This document shows, one piece after another, positions 37,096-37,500 of a stretch of 37,500 nucleotides of DNA. The DNA is from Symbiodinium natans (lineage: Eukaryota > Sar > Dinophyceae > Suessiales > Symbiodiniaceae), in assembly GCA_905221605.1 (NCBI GenBank), contig CAJNDS010000401.1, positions 1-37,500 on the forward strand. The letters run 5' to 3'. The position numbers and the translations under genes were made by a program. Every line of letters starts with the position of its first letter. Position 1 is the stretch's first letter. The notes beneath the pieces are model-generated. The model was not told the origin of the DNA. It made no database searches and saw only the letters and a program-made list of their open reading frames with translations.

Positions 37096-37500
37096 CGTGC
37101 CAAACGGGAGCGCGCTTTGGGAGCGCGCGGTAGTATGCAGACCTACCCACCCCAAGACCGCCCACTTACAACTCTCAAGGAGTTAAGACCTTTTATTTTT
37201 TTACAAAGCATCACATGAGTCAGCACTCACGCCCTTTTTGGGGATTTCCACAAGGTGCGTGCGGAAACGAGGCAGGGTCCGTGAAGACAGCTTGGGTTGG
37301 CGCGAAGGGGCTATGAAGGGATGGGCTAGGAACAGACAAAGGCAGCGAGGCTTGGTTGGCGCGAAGGGGCTCCAGCCAGGAAGAACACACAGTGAACTGC
37401 TTGGGTCGGGCAGAGGGCCACGGAAACAGGGCTGGTGTGGCGGATAGCTCGGCTTGGCGCGAAGGGGGTAAGGTGGGGTGCCGGGTCAGGGTCAGGACCA
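37096..37500. other. Right-end spacer with a repeated GGCGCGAAGGGG motif
   Basis: GGTTGGCGCGAAGGGGCT occurs near 37296 and 37355, and GGCTTGGCGCGAAGGGGG near 37451, suggesting a degenerate repeat of about 60-95 bp. No gene. Confidence 0.5.

Noticed and set aside
1-37500. Spliced-leader relic, rRNA or tRNA genes
   Set aside because: I looked for the dinoflagellate spliced-leader core (TTTTGGCTCAAG), and for tRNA- and rRNA-like stretches, on both strands and saw none; an automated scan could still find a diverged one.

Overview
The window looks like nuclear DNA of a dinoflagellate, probably a Symbiodinium-like or related lineage. Four things point there: many interstitial TTTAGGG/CCCTAAA arrays in both orientations; genes split into exons of about 50-110 bp whose introns begin with GT, GC or GA and end in AG, usually followed by G; a very large Ty1/copia-type retrotransposon; and abundant satellites and microsatellites. 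No bacterial-style operon, rRNA or tRNA gene was recognised.

Layout. Positions 1-412 hold an inverted pair of (ACCAATAGAAA)-like satellite arms. From 8737 down to 1418 on the minus strand I assemble a multi-exon gene for a vacuolar-sorting-receptor (VSR/BP80) type protein: signal peptide, PA domain, VSR central region, one membrane span and a short cytosolic tail. Consecutive exons join in phase, and protein order matches the plant family, although the EGF repeats are absent. Its introns carry a 562-bp terminal-inverted-repeat element, microsatellites and degenerate TTTAGGG tracts. Telomere-type arrays follow at about 10.0-10.4 kb.

Positions 10508-20608 are a complete minus-strand LTR retrotransposon of 10,101 bp. 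It has 179-bp LTRs differing at one base, a primer-binding site, a polypurine tract, and five overlapping reading frames in copia order (pre-Gag, Gag, protease, integrase, RT-RNase H). Two unusual parts stand out: a pre-Gag module with membrane segments and an Ada-like zinc motif, and an approximately 660-residue coiled-coil extension after RNase H. Each module lies in a different frame from the next. Immediately upstream of the element on the same strand (20.9-21.95 kb) are exons of a SAP-domain protein.

From 22.0 to 25.2 kb there is a block of TTTAGGG arrays, a duplicated segment of about 600 bp, and 19 copies of a C-run-containing satellite of about 53 bp. From 27.2 to 29.7 kb there is a 384-bp tandem array (a multiple of 3) that may carry duplicated exons. 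From 30 to 37.5 kb telomere-type arrays alternate with low-information spacers. Likely coding segments there are a dsRNA-binding-domain protein (about 35.26-35.97 kb, minus) and an ATG-less open exon at 36545-36745 (plus).

Functional relations between these genes are not evident. The host genes look like ordinary single genes among repeats, and the retroelement appears recently inserted or recombined. All homology calls come from reading translations by eye, without database searches.
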